A stretch of DNA of 64,000 nucleotides from Arion vulgaris. Lineage: Eukaryota > Mollusca > Gastropoda > Stylommatophora > Arionidae. The DNA lies in assembly GCA_020796225.1 (NCBI GenBank), contig CM036761.1:32252928-32316927 (forward strand), written 5' to 3'. The notes under the pieces are model-generated. The model saw only the letters and a list, made by a program, of their open reading frames with translations, was not told the DNA's origin and made no database searches. Position numbers and translations under genes: made by a program. This document shows, in pieces, positions 31,660 to 42,229 of the stretch; position 1 is the stretch's first letter, and each line of letters begins with the position of its first letter.

Positions 31660-32145
31660 GGTTTTTCTTTCTTTCTTGTGTCCTTCTCTGCTTTTGTGCC
31701 GTTAGACGTAGCAGGTTTAACTGCTGATCGCTTTCCGAGATAATGCACGCTCGGTCGTTTGATATGTTGTGGTATTGTGGAGTTTTAAGATGTCTGTAAC
31801 TCAAAGTATCAAAGCATCTTTTTCTTGGTCTGCCCCTTCCTCTTGATGATTCCATTTTAATGTTGTACGCTCTTGCAACTGGTGTATTCGGGTTCATTCC
31901 CTCCAAGTGACCAAACCATTTGAGTCTCTGTTTTTCAATAAATCTAATAGCAGGTGGTGTTCCAACTGTTCTTCTAATTTTCTCAATTCATATATTTTCT
32001 TTTCTTGTTATACTTTCTACTTTACCCAGGCATCTCATTTCGCATGTGGTAATTTTCCTTTCTTGTTTTTTTGTCAGTGTCCATGTTTGGCCTGGTAGCA
32101 CAGTGTTGGTATGAAGATTGCATTTATAATCTGTCATTTAGTCTC
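31660..32145 (-). mobile_element. LINE L1 fragment
   Basis: The minus strand reads MNPNTPVARAYNIKMESSRG, GRGRPRKRC, and TPQYHNISNDRACIISESD, and in another frame KITTCEMRCLGKVESITRK-like sequence. The tail at left is aagaaagaaagaaaaaccc on the minus strand. Confidence 0.8.
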
Positions 32146-32474
32146 TACTTCGGTAGGTAATCTAGTGAAAAGCAACATACCAAATACAACTTAATGGTGA
32201 CCAGTGGGTCTGATTTAAAGAAAGCTGCAAAGAATGACAATAGACAGAGAACATTGGATAGATTACTAAGACTATCATCATTTCATTTCGGTGAATAACC
32301 ATATATGATCGGATTTCTTTATTACAAAACTACGACAGAGCACGAACTATGTAGCAGTATCGTCGGTTCCCGATGTAAGTTTAAAGATTGTAAAATGGGT
32401 AGTAATTTTATTTGCATTGCTATAAGTTATATTTTTAGCTTACTCTATATAGATATAGAGTAACAACTGTGACA
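32146..32474. other. No recognised feature
   Basis: AT-rich sequence; nothing supported. Confidence 0.3.
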
Positions 32475-32760
32475 ACTGTTATGGGAAAGAGAGGATGGAG
32501 ATATGTTGGGCACACCTTGAGGAGAAATGATCAAAGAATATGAAAGCAGGCATTGAAGTGGGATGCAAAGGGTTCAAGAAGAGAGGTCGACCTAAGGAGA
32601 CCCTGAAAGGAACTTTGCTGAGAGAGGCAGGAAATATCGGTCTCAGTTCCATGGAGGAGATTGAGCGAGTTGCCCAGGATAAGGCGGTATGGAGAAATTA
32701 CTTTCAGGCCCTATGTAACGTATAACGGTACGAGAGGAATTATTATTATTATTATTATTA
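32475..32760 (+). mobile_element. LINE L3 3' end
   Basis: Frames give RGWRYVGHTLRRND and then GFKKRGRPKETLKGTLLREA and EIERVAQDKAVWRNYFQALC, ending at 32725 and followed by an (att)n tail. The 'GHTLRRND...RGRPKETLKRTL...QDR..WR' pattern is a LINE C-terminus. One frame change separates the parts. Confidence 0.85.
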
Positions 32761-33004
32761 TATAGATATACAATTGTTAAGGATGCTTTTACGGGCTCTA
32801 AGTGACAATGTGAACCTGTGTTGCATGTCAGCAGTATGTCTAGGAACTTGAACTCACCTACACTGAGATCAGAAATAAAGGTACATATAGTCTGATCGCT
32901 TCACGCAATACATCTCAAGTATTTGGATAGAACACCGAACACCGAACCCCTCACCGCATGGACACCTGCTTGAGATTATTACAAAACAGATTCATTTTGA
33001 AGTT

Positions 33005-33240
33005 CTCAGTGGTGAAGTGGTTAACGCTTTTGCATGTGTTTCTGAAGGTTGTGAGTTCCAATTCTCACCGATTTATATGTGGAATTTTAATGAGATACCG
33101 ATGATTGTTGCTGGAGCTACTCAATTCGTTCTTTGTGGAACTCCCTCGACAGAGGGCGGGCCATTTCTGTTGACAGGGATAGAGCCATGTGGGGAAACCT
33201 GGTGAAATGAAGTCAATGCTTCGGCTGTAGACACTTTAGA
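33005..33240 (+). mobile_element. SINE-S copy, tRNA-derived
   Basis: A-box-like tggtgaagtggttaacgc, B-box-like gtgagttccaattc, then body agggcgggccatttctgttg and gaagtcaatgcttcggctgt. Confidence 0.85.
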
Positions 33241-33487
33241 CTAGCTTGTAGCCTGTTTGAGCCGTTGAATATACAAATCATATGATTACTCCCGTCGGTA
33301 CTATAGGATTCTCGACCTTTTTCTTGTGAAAAATATTCGTCGTTTGGTCCGTAATGGTCTAAATGTCCAGTATAATTCGGACTTTCAGCACAGATGATAC
33401 TACCTCTTACAATTGTCCAACGTCCTTGATTAGTGACTCTTCTGTTTGCGACCAGTATCCACTGTTTCTAAACACACTTTCTGTCCG
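33241..33487. other. No recognised feature
   Basis: No repeat or exon recognised. Confidence 0.3.
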
Positions 33488-33707
33488 CCTGTCCAGCGTG
33501 TTCGTAGCGCGTTGGACTGCGGGTAACAAATCCTCTGTGAGTGCGGGTTCAATTCTCCGGGCTGGCAGAAAAAGCCACATATTTCCCAGATTCACGGTGT
33601 TCGTGGCACCGAACCGAAGGATTACAATATCCATGGCACCGAGCCGAAGTGCGGAAAACTCAAGTGCTTTTAGATCGGAAAAACACACTCTCTCACTCTC
33701 TTTCACT

Positions 33708-33747
<40 letters not shown>

Positions 33748-33770
33748 TCTCTCACTTTCTCTCTCTAATG
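33488..33770 (+). mobile_element. SINE-D copy followed by (CT)n
   Basis: Head gtagcgcgttggactgcggg, B-box gcgggttcaattc, body cgtggcaccgaaccgaagga, 3' part tcaagtgcttttagatcgga, then a (ct)n tract to 33770. Confidence 0.85.
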
Positions 33771-33889
33771 CAGTGGTTCTTTACCAGAAAGGCGCGTCCT
33801 CTCATGAATGCATTAGATAATATCTTAGGTGAAGTGTAACGTTATGAGAAATTCGTGAAATTTGTGTTTTAATAAGTTGTTATCTGAAA

Positions 33890-34095
33890 TTGAAGTGTCT
33901 GACCGAATGGATTAGAGCGCGGCTGCCATACGGGAGACCTGGGTTCAATACATTTTAAAGACAATGAGCTTTCTTTTATATCGAGGGCATAAAGAAAACA
34001 ACATAACCTGACCAGTTTCATGGCCACTGCACTAGCTATGCAGCCATTATTTTTCACAAGCTCATGACCCTCCTGTCCTAAAATAAGGTATAGCA
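33890..34095 (+). mobile_element. SINE-F copy, tRNA-derived
   Basis: A-box-like ctgaccgaatggattagagc, B-box-like ctgggttcaatac, body atcgagggcataaagaaaac and cataacctgaccagtttcat, ending cctcctgtcctaaaat. Related copies are at 47676-47885 (-) and 60494-60735 (+). Confidence 0.85.
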
Positions 34096-34830
34096 GACAG
34101 TAACAACAGTATTTTCTTTGTTTTGGTTTAGTCCGAATTTTTTTTTGTTTATTTATAATACGTTTTATTTCATTACAACTGCAATTTTTATTTTTTTTAT
34201 TATTTTTTATTTTAAATAGCCACGTCATCCATCTTTGATTGTGACTTATGTTGATAAACTTCACATTTCTGAAATTTCTTCTCAAATCAGTATTTTTCAT
34301 TGTTTACAATTTTCCAAATAAATTGTGCTGTGTTTAGTGCCGTGTTGTAATGATCAAAGTCAAAAATTTTTTTTTCGATTCCCTTACTTTTTGGAAATTA
34401 ATTTTTTTTCGGCCGGAGAAAGGAGAAATAAAAAGGCTAGGGGGCTTGAAAGTTTGGTCTGATCTTCAAGAAGGGCACCAGTTGAATAGCCTGAGAGCCA
34501 TCGCTCTAATGTACATGTGTCCCTCCAATCATTTTCTCGTTTCGTCTTCTCCTTTTTTTGTGTATATAGAAGTGAACATATGTAAGACGCATTAGTTCAA
34601 GTTGTAGTATACTTATCTGTTATTAAGACTGTCTAGACGCTAGGGGACGTAATATCTTACTTATGTCCCCTGTCTTCATCCTCTATCATTATTTCCTGAT
34701 CCCCTGGTGGCTTGGTCAGTTCACAAGTGTCTCTTATTGGAAGCCCTGAGGGCAGAGGTTGGATTACTACACAGTTGTTGTCGTGGTGAATGGAATAGAT
34801 AATTCAGAGATGAGAGTGAGAACGAAGAAA
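34096..34830. other. No recognised feature
   Basis: T-rich then mixed sequence. Small frames lack any recognisable domain. Confidence 0.3.
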
Positions 34831-35300
34831 TATGTCTCTTTTATAAAATGGTATGTTGGTGAATTTGTGAGTGGGATGTTTTGTGATTAACATATTAAAC
34901 GTATGTGTATGATAAAAATAAAATGGTATATAGATTAATTTGTGAGTTAGCAGTTTAGTTAGTAACATATTGGCCATATGTGTATAATAAAAATTGCCAG
35001 TGTCTGGGCCCCCAAGAAGAGCAAAGAATAGTAGCACTGCGAGCTACAAGGCATGTCGTAAGAGGCGACTGAGGTAGGGGCCTAGGAAAGCTACCCTAGT
35101 AAATAAAAGATGTCGCGGAAAACGGATGTGCTGGCCTACATATAGGAGTATAACTGGCACAATGTACAATCGTTAGTAGGCTCCGATCACATACAAATCA
35201 CAAAGAGTGGTTAAACAGGTGGACGATATGGAGCGATCGAAGAGTTAGACGTTTAGTGACTAACATATTGGCTATATGTGCATAATAAAAAATAAAATGC
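34831..35300 (+). repeat. 77-bp tandem repeat, about 3 units, split by SINE-A
   Basis: The units carry taacatattggccatatgtg and taataaaaaataaaatg. Two lie before the SINE-A at 34995-35245 and one after it (35247-35300). Confidence 0.75.
34995..35245 (+). mobile_element. SINE-A copy inside the 77-bp repeat
   Basis: From tgtctgggcccccaagaaga through ggcatgtcgtaagaggcgac and agctaccctagtaaataaaa to ggacgatatggagcgatcga. Confidence 0.9.
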
Positions 35301-35630
35301 CATGAAAACTTTTCAGACCGTTAGGTATGCAATGACTGTCACTTAGCATTGTTAGGTCTAAGTGTGCATGAGTTAGGATAATCTATTCCTTTCCTCACGA
35401 GTGGAACATCGAGTCTGGGTTGAGTCCACAACCAGCTTATGTTCGAATCGATAGGCAAACGATTATACATTACGCCAATCCATGCCACAAACATGTGTAT
35501 GATTGATTGATTGGTTGATAGGACAATCATCATTGCACTTCGGTGAGTAACCATGTGTGCTTCGATCTCTTTCTTACACAGGAAGATATCAGCTGCAGTA
35601 CACGAACTCCGTAGAACCTGCGAGGTTCTC
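35301..35630. other. Mostly unrecognised
   Basis: The segment at 35590-35631 (tgcagtacacgaactccgta) resembles part of SINE-S on the minus strand. The rest matches nothing here. Confidence 0.35.
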
Positions 35631-35631
35631 C

Positions 35632-35962
35632 TTCTTCTTTAGCCTGTTACGCCCTTGGAGTTTAGGGCAGCAACAAACGTACACCATTCTTCCCTGTTCA
35701 TGGCCTTCCTCAGTATTGTGTTCCAGCTATGATTCATTTCCTTCAGTTCTTGCTCTATCGTTCTCCTCCAGGTCGTCTTGGGTCTTCCACGCTTTCGCCT
35801 TCCCTCTGGAGTCCATCTCATTCAGGACTTCCCTCCTCATGAAAGTAGTTTCCTTTCGGCTTTCACCACCTCCAGCCATGTGAGTCAATGACTCTGGTAG
35901 CCCTTCATGCCCGTGAATAGGTTGTATGTGTGTTGTTGTTTCCGTAACTTTAATTTTCAAAA
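35632..35962 (-). mobile_element. RTE-type LINE 3' end with 12-bp target duplication
   Basis: The minus strand reads MRWTPEGRRKRGRPKTTWRR, then ELKEMNHSWNTILRKAMNRE, EWCTFVAALNSKG. This is a classic RTE C-terminus. A frameshift separates it from the preceding EVLNEMDSRGKAKAW part. The 3' tail on the minus strand is aaagaagaa. The direct repeat gcgaggttctcc lies at 35620-35631 and 35963-35974. Confidence 0.92.
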
Positions 35963-35999
35963 GCGAGGTTCTCCAGTGTAATTTTAAAGATATTTGTGT

Positions 36000-36290
36000 A
36001 GCAATTTAATTTTTAAACTTTACTCAGGCAGCGGCTTTCTAACCTGATCATCTCGAGTTTAAAATGCCACGGGTTCTTTTACGTGCTCAAATTGAACAAG
36101 GAAGCTAGGTTTGATCGTCCGTCTCCGATAGGACTAGGAACTCGACGTCACCTACACCTACATGAACTACTGGCTACTGGACATTTTAAGAATGTCGTAA
36201 AGCCTGTATACGGGCTCAGTAAAAATACATGGCAGAATAAATGCATCCAAGGATAAAAAATAATTACGGGCAAATTATTGCTAATCTTTC
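36000..36290. other. No recognised feature
   Basis: The words cacgggttcttttacgtgct and ctaggaactcgacgtcacct echo 32790-32880 weakly, so a diverged repeat is possible. Confidence 0.3.
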
Positions 36291-36456
36291 TCACCTCCAT
36301 AAAATGGGTGTCAGGGATTCGACTGCCTGCACCTGTGGAGCACCAAAGCAGTCCCCAGAGCACATCTTGCAAGACTCCTCAAAGCATTAGCTGTGTGAGA
36401 ATGGACATATGGCCAACAGAAACAACCCTACAAAACAAACTCTGAGAGACCGGTGA
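36290..36456 (+). mobile_element. RNase H-type LINE (family I), C-terminal region
   Basis: Frames give CGAPKQSPEHILQDS-like sequence and then VWPTETTLQNKLWET and DDLKLIP, matching the minus-strand copy at 50068-50650. The pattern 'C.C..P.Q...HIL..C ... VWP....L..KL' is typical of C-termini of LINEs carrying RNase H. Its 3' end has been multiplied into the following array. Confidence 0.75.
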
Positions 36457-36800
36457 CGACCTCAAGCTCATCCCCCTGTTTATGACACATACCGGAGTAG
36501 TCACGTAGCAGAAGTTGATCGCAGAATACCTCAAGCTCATCCCCCTGTTTATGACACATACCGAAGTAGTCGCAAAGCAGAAGTTGATCGCAGAAGAAAT
36601 CAAGCTATCCCCTGTTTATGACCATACCGAAGTAGTCGCATAGCAGAAGTTGATCAAGAAGACATCAAGCTCATCCCTGTTTATGACACATACCGGAGTA
36701 GTCGCATAGCAGAAGTTGATCGCAGAAGACATCAAGCTCATCCCCTGTTTATGACACATACCAGAGTAGTCGCATAGCAGAAGTTGATCGCAGAAGAATA
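36457..36800 (+). repeat. 68-71 bp array made from a LINE 3' end, 5 copies
   Basis: The unit is tcaagctcatccccctgttt, then atgacacataccggagtagt, then cgcatagcagaagttgatcg and cagaaga. The single-copy LINE at 50068-50160 ends with the same sequence followed by its (gaa)n tail. The array therefore multiplies the last about 65 bp of the LINE plus the first bases of the tail. Confidence 0.9.
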
Positions 36801-37110
36801 AGATAATATTTCTCTTTTCTAGATTTTAATTTCCCTTCCACCTATTGTTCCCTTAGACAATCTTAACAACATGTTTTGTTGAAATAATTCTCGCCGAAGC
36901 TGTGTGTTAGCTTGGTTATTGATTGTTTTATGTCTATAAAATGAAGAGCCTGTTGTGTTATATTTATTTATTCAGTTTTCGTTTCGATCAGCTTGTGTAA
37001 CGCATAATACGTGGACGAATGTAATTGAATGTAAACACTTTAGCATCACGGCTAATTGTATTTCTATCTCTACATACAGTAACTCGGATACACAAAGCTT
37101 GTGTTACGTA
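36801..37110. other. No recognised feature
   Basis: AT-rich sequence. Confidence 0.3.
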
Positions 37111-37119
37111 GAGAATAAT

Positions 37120-37640
37120 AGGATGCCAAGTTAAGATGTCAATTGTTAGATGGAGAAATATGAGAAGAAAAGATACAATTTGATGTGTTAAGTAGAAAAA
37201 TATGAGATGCAACGAAACGATTTGAAGTGTTCAGTAAAGAAATATGAGAAGAAAAGATAAGATTTTAAGTAGTAAGTAGGGAAATATGAGACTAAAAGTT
37301 AAGATTTTAAGTGTTCAGTAAAGAAATATGAGATGGACAGATAAGATTTGATGTGTTCAGTAAAGAAATATGAGATGGACAGATAAGATTTGATGTGTTC
37401 AGTAAAGAAATATGAGATGGACAGATAAGATTTGATGTGTTCAGTAAAGAAATATGAGATGGACAGATAAGATTCGATGTGTTCAGTAAAGATATATGAG
37501 ATGGACAGATACGATTTGATGTGTTAAGTAAAGATATATGAGAAGGACAGATAAGATTTGATGTGTTCAGTAAAGATTAATGAGATGGACAGATAAGATT
37601 TGATGTGTTCAGTACAGATATATGAGATCGAAAGATCAGA
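37120..37640 (+). repeat. 42-bp minisatellite, about 11 copies
   Basis: The unit is gatttgatgtgttcagtaaa followed by gaaatatgagatggacagataa. Outer copies are more diverged. The array seems to resume for about one unit at 37785-37840, after a LINE fragment. Confidence 0.95.
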
Positions 37641-37786
37641 TCTTCTTCTTCTCTTCCATCATTTACTTCTTTATAGAAGTGTTGATGAGGTGGGTGGTAC
37701 GTAGTGATTTTGTGTGACTTTTAAGGCACTTTGTAAGCTGATATTCATTTTTGTAAGGCTGTTCTTGATGCCGTCGCTCCATCGAG
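37641..37786 (-). mobile_element. LINE L6 3' fragment inside the 42-bp array
   Basis: Minus strand: cgatggagcgacggcatcaa, agaacagccttacaaaaatg, caaagtgccttaaaagtcac, ending ggaagagaagaagaag. The matching copy at 58670-58865 encodes RWSDGIKNSLTKMNISLQSA. Array units lie on both sides. Confidence 0.75.
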
Positions 37787-37840
37787 AAATATGAGAGATG
37801 AAAAGATCAGATTCGAAATGTAAAGAATAGAAATATTAGT

Positions 37841-38568
37841 AACATCCCACCTTCCAATCTGTTTAATTGTAAAAACAAAAGTTATTCCATCCACACAGGA
37901 AATCATAATAAGATTTAGATAGGAAATCATAGCCTCAGAGGAAATGATAGTCGGAGAGGAAATAATGCGAACAGAAGAGGAAACCAAAGTGAGATTCACT
38001 GAAGAACTCATAGGGAGCTTCTGAGAGAAGAACAAGTGAGAAACGGAAAGAAAATAATAATGGGAACTGTGGAGAAAATCATAAAGTCGGCAAGAATATA
38101 ATATTCAGAGTCGGAGACAATATCTACTAAAGGTTGACAAGAAAACTGTAATAAGCAAAATAAAATAAAAATCAGAATTGAAGATGGTGAGAAAATTAGT
38201 TATTTTGTATAAGAGGAAGTCCGAGTAGTAATAGAATATGGATTAATAATGGTGACAGTGAATGAGAGACAGTCACATATTAAATTATAGCATGAGTCAG
38301 TTTGTGAGGCTAGACAAGTTACAATTGAGGAAGCATTGAGTCGGGGCAAATGTGTTTTATAGTACATTTAGATTGACTAGGCTCGGCAAATATATTGTAT
38401 TGTATTCAGACTTGACTTAAAGTTTCTCTGAACTAAGGCCCGGAGTGCACAAGACATTATGTCTGCGGAGATGTACAATTGAAAAACATCGAAAATCGTG
38501 GCATAACCTTTATACAGAACAGTAAACAAGTCGTCGATTTTCCAGGCACAACTTATACGTTCAGTAGT
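37841..38568. other. No recognised feature
   Basis: A/G-rich with many 'gaggaaat' words; no clear period or gene. Confidence 0.3.
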
Positions 38569-38569
38569 T

Positions 38570-38715
38570 TGTCATCGTTTTCTGAACGGTGAGGTCTATT
38601 TTTACAGTTCGTAAATATCGAAGTGAATTAATTTGCTTCCAAACTTGCCCACCACGGAGTTTGAACCAGGTACGCTTGGGTTTTGATTGAACTCACTACC
38701 ACTGAAGCTACAAAC
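38570..38715 (-). mobile_element. SINE-T copy
   Basis: Minus strand: A-box-like tgtagcttcagtggtagtga, B-box-like ggttcaaactccg, and a body ending complementary to tatacgttcagtagtttg. Confidence 0.8.
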
Positions 38716-38811
38716 ACTCACATTGAATAAGAGGAAAGAAGTATAACCGGGATAACGATAACTGATACTAATATATATATATTTATATACAAAGTAAAAT
38801 TACAGGAAACA

Positions 38812-38975
38812 CTTTTCCTACCGGGAAATACGGTGTTAGGCCCATGTTTTTCATACATGGATGATGAGGTCTACATCAAGACAGTCACTTTTATTTCAGA
38901 GTACTTTTCTGCAACCCAGAAGAGGATTGGTCGACCTTAGATCGTCTGGAAAAACTTCCACTGTGGAATAATATC
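38812..38975 (-). mobile_element. SINE-G copy, truncated
   Basis: It carries cggtgttaggcccatgtttt, gggtgatga-like words and attggtcgaccttagatcgt. The tRNA-like end is missing compared with 39285-39545. Confidence 0.7.
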
Positions 38976-38984
38976 AGAATAAGA

Positions 38985-39190
38985 AGCGGGTAGGCATATA
39001 TTGTAACAACTAGTAAAATCGAGGAGAGACGTGACAGAGGAAGACATAGAGAGACAATGTTGAATAGCGTGACTTTATGGCATGGAAGACCGTTACTATT
39101 GAAGATGATAACAAACACAAGAGACATAGATTTGTGGAGATCCATGAGCCAGCTGATACGGCACCTGATAATGATGATGAAGCATATATT
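38985..39190 (+). mobile_element. LINE L2 3' end
   Basis: It reads as TSKIEERRDRGRHRETMLNS-like, with a degenerate continuation to DLWRSMSQ, followed by a gataatgatgatg tail. It matches the end of the L2 copy at 47985-48918. Confidence 0.75.
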
Positions 39191-39284
39191 TATAGGTCTC
39201 ATTCTTTTGTAATTTATAGTATCTATATTTGCAACAGTGGCACTTCGTCATTGAGGCCAGTAGGGCCGGTAAAAGTAAGGAACA

Positions 39285-39545
39285 CTTTCATACCTCGTGG
39301 TATATGGTCAATACAGTGTTAGGCCTGTATTTTTCATTGACCGTCGTCACACGATGGGTGATGTGATCAGCACCACGCCGGCCGCCCTTACTTTCCCAGA
39401 GCATGTCTGGTACCCAGTAGAGGCTGGGTCGACCTGAGAGCCGTCGCGGTCGGGAAAAATTCCACGCGCATTGCGGAGCTGAACCCAGACCACCAGCCTT
39501 GCGAAGCGAGTTCACTAACAACTACGCTAAAGTAGGACCGGGTCC
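39285..39545 (-). mobile_element. SINE-G copy, tRNA-derived
   Basis: Minus strand head: cggtcctactttagcgtagt (A box tagcgtagttgttagtgaac), B-box-like tctgggttcagctccg. The body is complementary to gaccgtcgtcacacgatggg. Other copies: 38812 and 41720. Confidence 0.85.
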
Positions 39546-39776
39546 CACCAAAAATAATGTATAACGTATATTTATTATTTTTTAGATTAAAATATAATCT
39601 AACCTAAAACCATGATTGTCCCGATAATTTCTGTCTGGCCCTACCAACATAAATGATTACGATCCGCTACTGATCTGCAATATTGTCTTTTGTATAAACG
39701 TTGCTATTTGACAATTTAACGTATTATTATAGGTTTAACTGTTTCCTAGGTATAATATTGCACGACAGCAGAAACT
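39546..39776. other. No recognised feature
   Basis: AT-rich sequence. Confidence 0.3.
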
Positions 39777-39777
39777 C

Positions 39778-40075
39778 TACTTCTTCTTCAAGAGCTCCAT
39801 ATCGAACACTTGTTAACCATTCTTTGGGAAGTGTATGTGAACTGAGGTTATAGCCAGTGTAGGTTGTACCAGGTGAAGTGTATGTGAACTGAGGTTATAG
39901 CCAGTGTAGGTTGTACCAGTTATGCACCAAGTAGATCAGCATATCCGATTTCTGCGTAGCCTTTTACTTATTATGGTACCCTCCTTAGAACCCTACCTCA
40001 GTCGTCTCTCCTGAAATGCCTTGTAGATCGCAGTGGTACTATTCTTTGCTTCCTAGAAGCCCCAGCATCACATAC
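39778..40075 (-). mobile_element. SINE-A copy with internal duplication
   Basis: From cttcttcttcaagagctcca to agccccagcatcacatacag. A segment of about 37 bp (gaagtgtatgtgaactgagg and ttatagccagtgtaggttgt) is present twice in tandem at about 39838-39911, lengthening the copy. Confidence 0.85.
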
Positions 40076-40104
40076 AGTGATACACAGCATTATATATGTA
40101 ATAG

Positions 40105-40362
40105 TTTAAAGGGCTTTAAAGCCGAAGGATTGACTTCATTGCACCGGGTTTTACTTCATGTGGCTCGGTCCCTCTCCGCAGAAATGGCACGCCACCTACC
40201 GAGAGTATTGCACAAACACGAACTCCGTAGCTCCAGCAACAATCCTAGGGGGCTCTGGAAAAAACTGCACTCGTGAACAGAACAACGATGTCCGGATTCG
40301 AATCCACGACCTTCGACTCACAAGGCAAAGGGCGTAACTACTTATCCACAGAGATCCCCATA
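40105..40362 (-). mobile_element. SINE-S copy
   Basis: Minus strand head: ctgtggataagtagttacgc, B-box gtggattcgaatccgg. The body is complementary to gaaatggcacgccacctacc and aaggattgacttcattgcac. Confidence 0.85.
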
Positions 40363-40778
40363 TATATATATACGTAATAGTTGCGTAGGTAAAATATTGC
40401 ACAAAAGTAACAACTACTAAATGTCATATTTACATTAACTTCAGTGATTATGTGACACTCTGAACTACCTCCAGCAAATATGAGCAAAATCTTACAACAA
40501 ATTATTAACTATGAAGCATATTATCTTTTAACAGTGAGAGACTTGTGATACGATATAACCTGATAAAAGTTGACGGTGATAAGACCATGCATTATCTAAT
40601 CTCGTACAGAAATATGAGGGAGATGGTCAAATTCTTTTGTAATCTAGGTATGTTAACTTTCATTACAAGAACATCAATGTATCGTGAAAGTAGACACTTC
40701 GAACCCATTCAATATGAGGTGTACATGTGATGAAATGTAGAGACTTGTTAAGTCATACCTTAAGTAACGTCTATTCAG
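40363..40778. other. No recognised feature
   Basis: A 61-residue frame at 40545-40730 shows no domain. Confidence 0.3.
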
Positions 40779-41210
40779 GACCGTGCGGTCGCCCGAGTGG
40801 TTACCGGGGCCCAAATTTGGGGTGTAAAGAATAGAACTACTGTTACCTGACACGCATGTTGTAAGAGGCGGCTAAGGAGGTTTGGTTGAAATCGGATGCA
40901 CATGTCCTAAACGTGTAGAAATATATGCGTTTAGGGGCCTTACCAAACCAATATGCAACGTATACACGTTCTTGGCAAAGATTAAATATATCACAAAGAG
41001 TGATTAAAATTGGTCGTTAAGAACGAACGCGAAGAAGAGAAGAAGGACCGTGCGGTATATTTTCTCAATATGATGCAAGTCTTTGAAATCCCGCCCTTAA
41101 ATGTTTTTCTTTAAAAACCTTTAATTATGATTTTTATTTCTCTACTTATACCGCCCCGCTACGCTGCCGCCTGATGCGACCGCCTCTCTGTATCATAGCA
41201 CGACACGGCC
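40779..41210 (+). mobile_element. MITE-H copy split by SINE-B
   Basis: MITE-H starts ggaccgtgcggt at 40779. SINE-B then interrupts it, and the same 12 bases restart it at 41045, continuing to tgtatcatagcacgacacgg at 41210. The duplicated 12-13 bases are the SINE target duplication. Confidence 0.85.
40791..41043 (+). mobile_element. SINE-B copy, full length
   Basis: Head cgcccgagtggttaccgggg, then tttggggtgtaaagaataga, the core, cctaaacgtgtagaaatata, attaaaattggtcgttaaga, and the tail aacgcgaagaagagaagaa. The direct repeat aggaccgtgcggt flanks it. Confidence 0.92.
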
Positions 41211-41309
41211 GAGTCTATTATGATTTTGGACAATGTATCTACAGTTTTGCCCTTTAAATTAAAAGCCACATAATGTTACTTGTCAACTGTGCCACAACCG
41301 CCTTATGAT

Positions 41310-41505
41310 ATTTATCATCATCAAGTAGCTTGTCCTGATCAGAACTTTCACACCTTAACAGTCCTTCGGAATTGCTCTCTCTCTCTCTCTCATAGGCCAG
41401 ATGTTATGCCCCTACAGCGGTCATGCTCAAACTAATCGTTACATCCTGAATCCATCTTCCGCGTTGTCTTCCTCTTCTCCTCTTATGACATTAGTAAGTA
41501 AAAGG
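41310..41505 (-). mobile_element. LINE L4 3' fragment
   Basis: It carries atcatcatcaagtagcttgt at left (tail and 3' end on the minus strand) and gttacatcctgaatccatct. Related copies are at 48925-49275 (+), 56430-57000 (-) and 57653-58150 (-). Confidence 0.75.
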
Positions 41506-41524
41506 TAAATGAACCCGTTTTATC

Positions 41525-41715
41525 AATCAGTCAAGTGCCGTGCCTGCCGGCGTAGGCGATCATGTCTCTCCACAACTCTCTTTGCTTGGTGCATGTAATC
41601 AGTTCTGACGTCGATATTTTGTCGAACCATGATGTCAGGCCATCCAACATCTTCTCCCTTTGTCTTGCACGGTCTCTCCTTCCCTGAATTTTACCTGTAG
41701 TCACCAATACCACGA
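41525..41715 (-). mobile_element. LINE L2 3' fragment
   Basis: The minus strand reads VVLVTTGKIQGRRDRARQRE, KMLDGLTSWFDK, CTKQRELWRDMIAYAGRHG. This is the C-terminus of the L2 family. Confidence 0.85.
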
Positions 41716-41950
41716 GATATATAGGGTAATACGGTGTTAGGTCCGTATTTGTCATTGACCGTCGGCACACGATCGGTGATGTGATCAACATCACTCTGGC
41801 CACTTTTTACTTTCCAGTGACTTTTCATTGTATCTAATTGAGACTGATTCGATCTTAGAGCCGTTACTGTCATAAAAATGCCACGCCTACTTGTGGAATT
41901 GAACCCGCACGGCTAGCCTAAGAAGTGAGTTCACTAACAGCTACGCTACC
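41716..41950 (-). mobile_element. SINE-G copy
   Basis: Minus strand: tagcgtagctgttagtgaac, then cgtgcgggttcaattcca. The body is complementary to gaccgtcggcacacgatcgg. Confidence 0.85.
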
Positions 41951-42064
41951 GCAACTCTCTTATGATATTGTAAGTGACCTGATCATGATAGTTTTCAAGT
42001 CGCATAAAATGTTACATAAAGTACAGATTTCTTAACTCCTACAGACAAAAGCAATAGTAGGTGT

Positions 42065-42190
42065 ATCATCCGGAAACAAATGCACATGTGAAATGAACGT
42101 CGTAGTCCGGATTCGAATTCACAACCTTCAGAACGCAAGACAAACGTCGTAACCACTTGGTCAAAGAAACCCATAGCTGTATAGAGGCAA
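42065..42190 (-). mobile_element. SINE-S copy, head only
   Basis: Minus strand: tgaccaagtggttacgacgt, then aaggttgtgaattcgaatcc. A (ca)n tract follows at 42212-42228. Confidence 0.75.
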
Positions 42191-42229
42191 ACATAAACTT
42201 GCAGGATCTATCACACACACACACACACC

